From CAZFYZ01 sp964523735 (lineage in GTDB: Bacteria > Armatimonadota > UBA5829), in the NCBI GenBank assembly GCA_964523735.1, contig CAZFYZ010000187.1, positions 1 to 5,548 of the forward strand: a stretch of 5,548 nucleotides of DNA, in the 5' to 3' direction. This document shows, piece by piece, positions 5,047 to 5,548 of this stretch. Under the pieces are notes generated by a model. That model did no database searches. It was not told where the DNA came from and saw nothing but the letters and a program-made list of their open reading frames with translations. Made by a program: the position numbers and the translations under genes. Every line of letters begins with the position of its first letter. Position 1 is the first letter of the stretch.

Positions 5047-5548
5047 ATGATATCTATTCTCGTACTGGGGACCCACGCGGATCCCCATGTTAATCGCGTG
5101 GCCAACGAGATACGGCGTCGGACCCGAGATGAGCACAGCGTGCTCGTGCTGGATTATAACGATAATACTCGCTTTAATTTTTCGGTGGATGACCGTGGAT
5201 CACATAGTCTGGAGATCAACGGAAAAAAACTGGAGCGGTATATCGTATGGGACCGGCAGAAGCTCATTCCAGGTTCGTCGTTTTACATACAGGGGGATGA
5301 GGCATATCGTGGGTATGCTGCCCAAGAGTGGCGGTCGTTTTATACCCTAATCACAGGCATGAACCGAGGCCGGGTCGTTAATTCTCCCTTGGCAAGAAGC
5401 TGCCTTATCAAGCCTTACCAGCAGACTGTCGCAGCCCACGCAGGGTTTCTCGTTCCGCCTACTCTGATCACCAACGATAAGAAATCGGCGCTTTCCTTCC
5501 AATCCACCAACGACTCGCTCGTACTAAAATCAGTTTCAGGTGGCCGGA
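5047..5548 (+). CDS. ATP-grasp ligase of the MvdC/MvdD (graspetide) family, 3'-partial
   Basis: The product is probably an ATP-dependent cytosolic ligase that phosphorylates Asp/Glu side chains of the precursor so that Thr/Ser (or Lys) side chains can attack, giving ester or amide macrocycles. ATG 5047 is the first possible start, because an in-frame TAG lies at 5038. Its ribosome site is weak (AGAG). The 167 visible codons cover the pre-ATP-grasp domain (ILVLGTHADPHVNRVANEI, then YIVWDRQKLIPG, matching the family's VWYRR region) and the beginning of the ATP-grasp fold. The latter shows NSPLARSCLIKPYQQTVAAH, GFLVPPTLITNDKK and LVLKSVSGG; K122 and K161 are the likely nucleotide-contacting lysines. 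Family members are usually a little over 300 residues, so about half is missing past the window edge. The family assignment is strong; whether it makes esters, amides or both cannot be told. Confidence 0.88.
   Translation, partial: MISILVLGTHADPHVNRVANEIRRRTRDEHSVLVLDYNDNTRFNFSVDDRGSHSLEINGKKLERYIVWDRQKLIPGSSFYIQGDEAYRGYAAQEWRSFYTLITGMNRGRVVNSPLARSCLIKPYQQTVAAHAGFLVPPTLITNDKKSALSFQSTNDSLVLKSVSGGR

Noticed and set aside
5087..5350. 87-codon plus-strand open frame
   Set aside because: It is a shadow of the ATP-grasp gene, which reads continuously from 5047 in another frame with family motifs.

Overview
The window looks like an accessory region of a GC-rich proteobacterium. The IS fragments and the style of the integrase would fit a xanthomonad or relative, but that is inference, since no rRNA or housekeeping gene is present. 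Read left to right it holds four blocks.

(1) Positions 2-1585 encode a plus-strand tyrosine-recombinase-like integrase. It is open at the left edge and carries a long unrecognised C-terminal extension. (2) A minus-strand gene (1567-2316) of unknown function converges on it, and the two stop regions overlap by 19 bp. An apparently non-coding stretch of about 540 bp follows (2317-2854), with small hairpins and short repeats.

(3) Positions 2855-4152 are an almost full-length but heavily decayed IS3-family element. Both terminal inverted repeats can be read. orfA and orfB together carry about seven frameshifts and four nonsense codons. Directly beside it, on the minus strand (about 4196-4677), lies the C-terminal half of an IS30-family transposase. 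It too is frameshifted and stop-ridden and has lost its catalytic residues. This stretch is a graveyard of dead insertion sequences.

(4) The right end is the most interesting part. A strong ribosome-binding site precedes a 60-codon gene (4793-4975) whose product looks like a RiPP precursor: a charged leader, an LSQVGGG double-glycine-like motif, and a Thr/Asp-rich C-terminus. After a 71-nt gap with a perfect 9-bp hairpin comes the start of an ATP-grasp ligase of the MvdC/MvdD (microviridin/marinostatin-type) family at 5047, cut by the right edge after 167 codons. Together they form the beginning of a graspetide (omega-ester-containing peptide) pathway, in which the ATP-grasp enzyme joins Thr/Ser hydroxyls to Asp/Glu carboxylates of the precursor. 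The spacing of candidate donors and acceptors (T45, T47, T49; D51, D55, D56, D59) and the two cysteines (C34, C58) do not match the classic microviridin core. A plausible promoter for this operon straddles the inner edge of the IS30 remnant. No CRISPR array, tRNA, rRNA or replication origin was seen.
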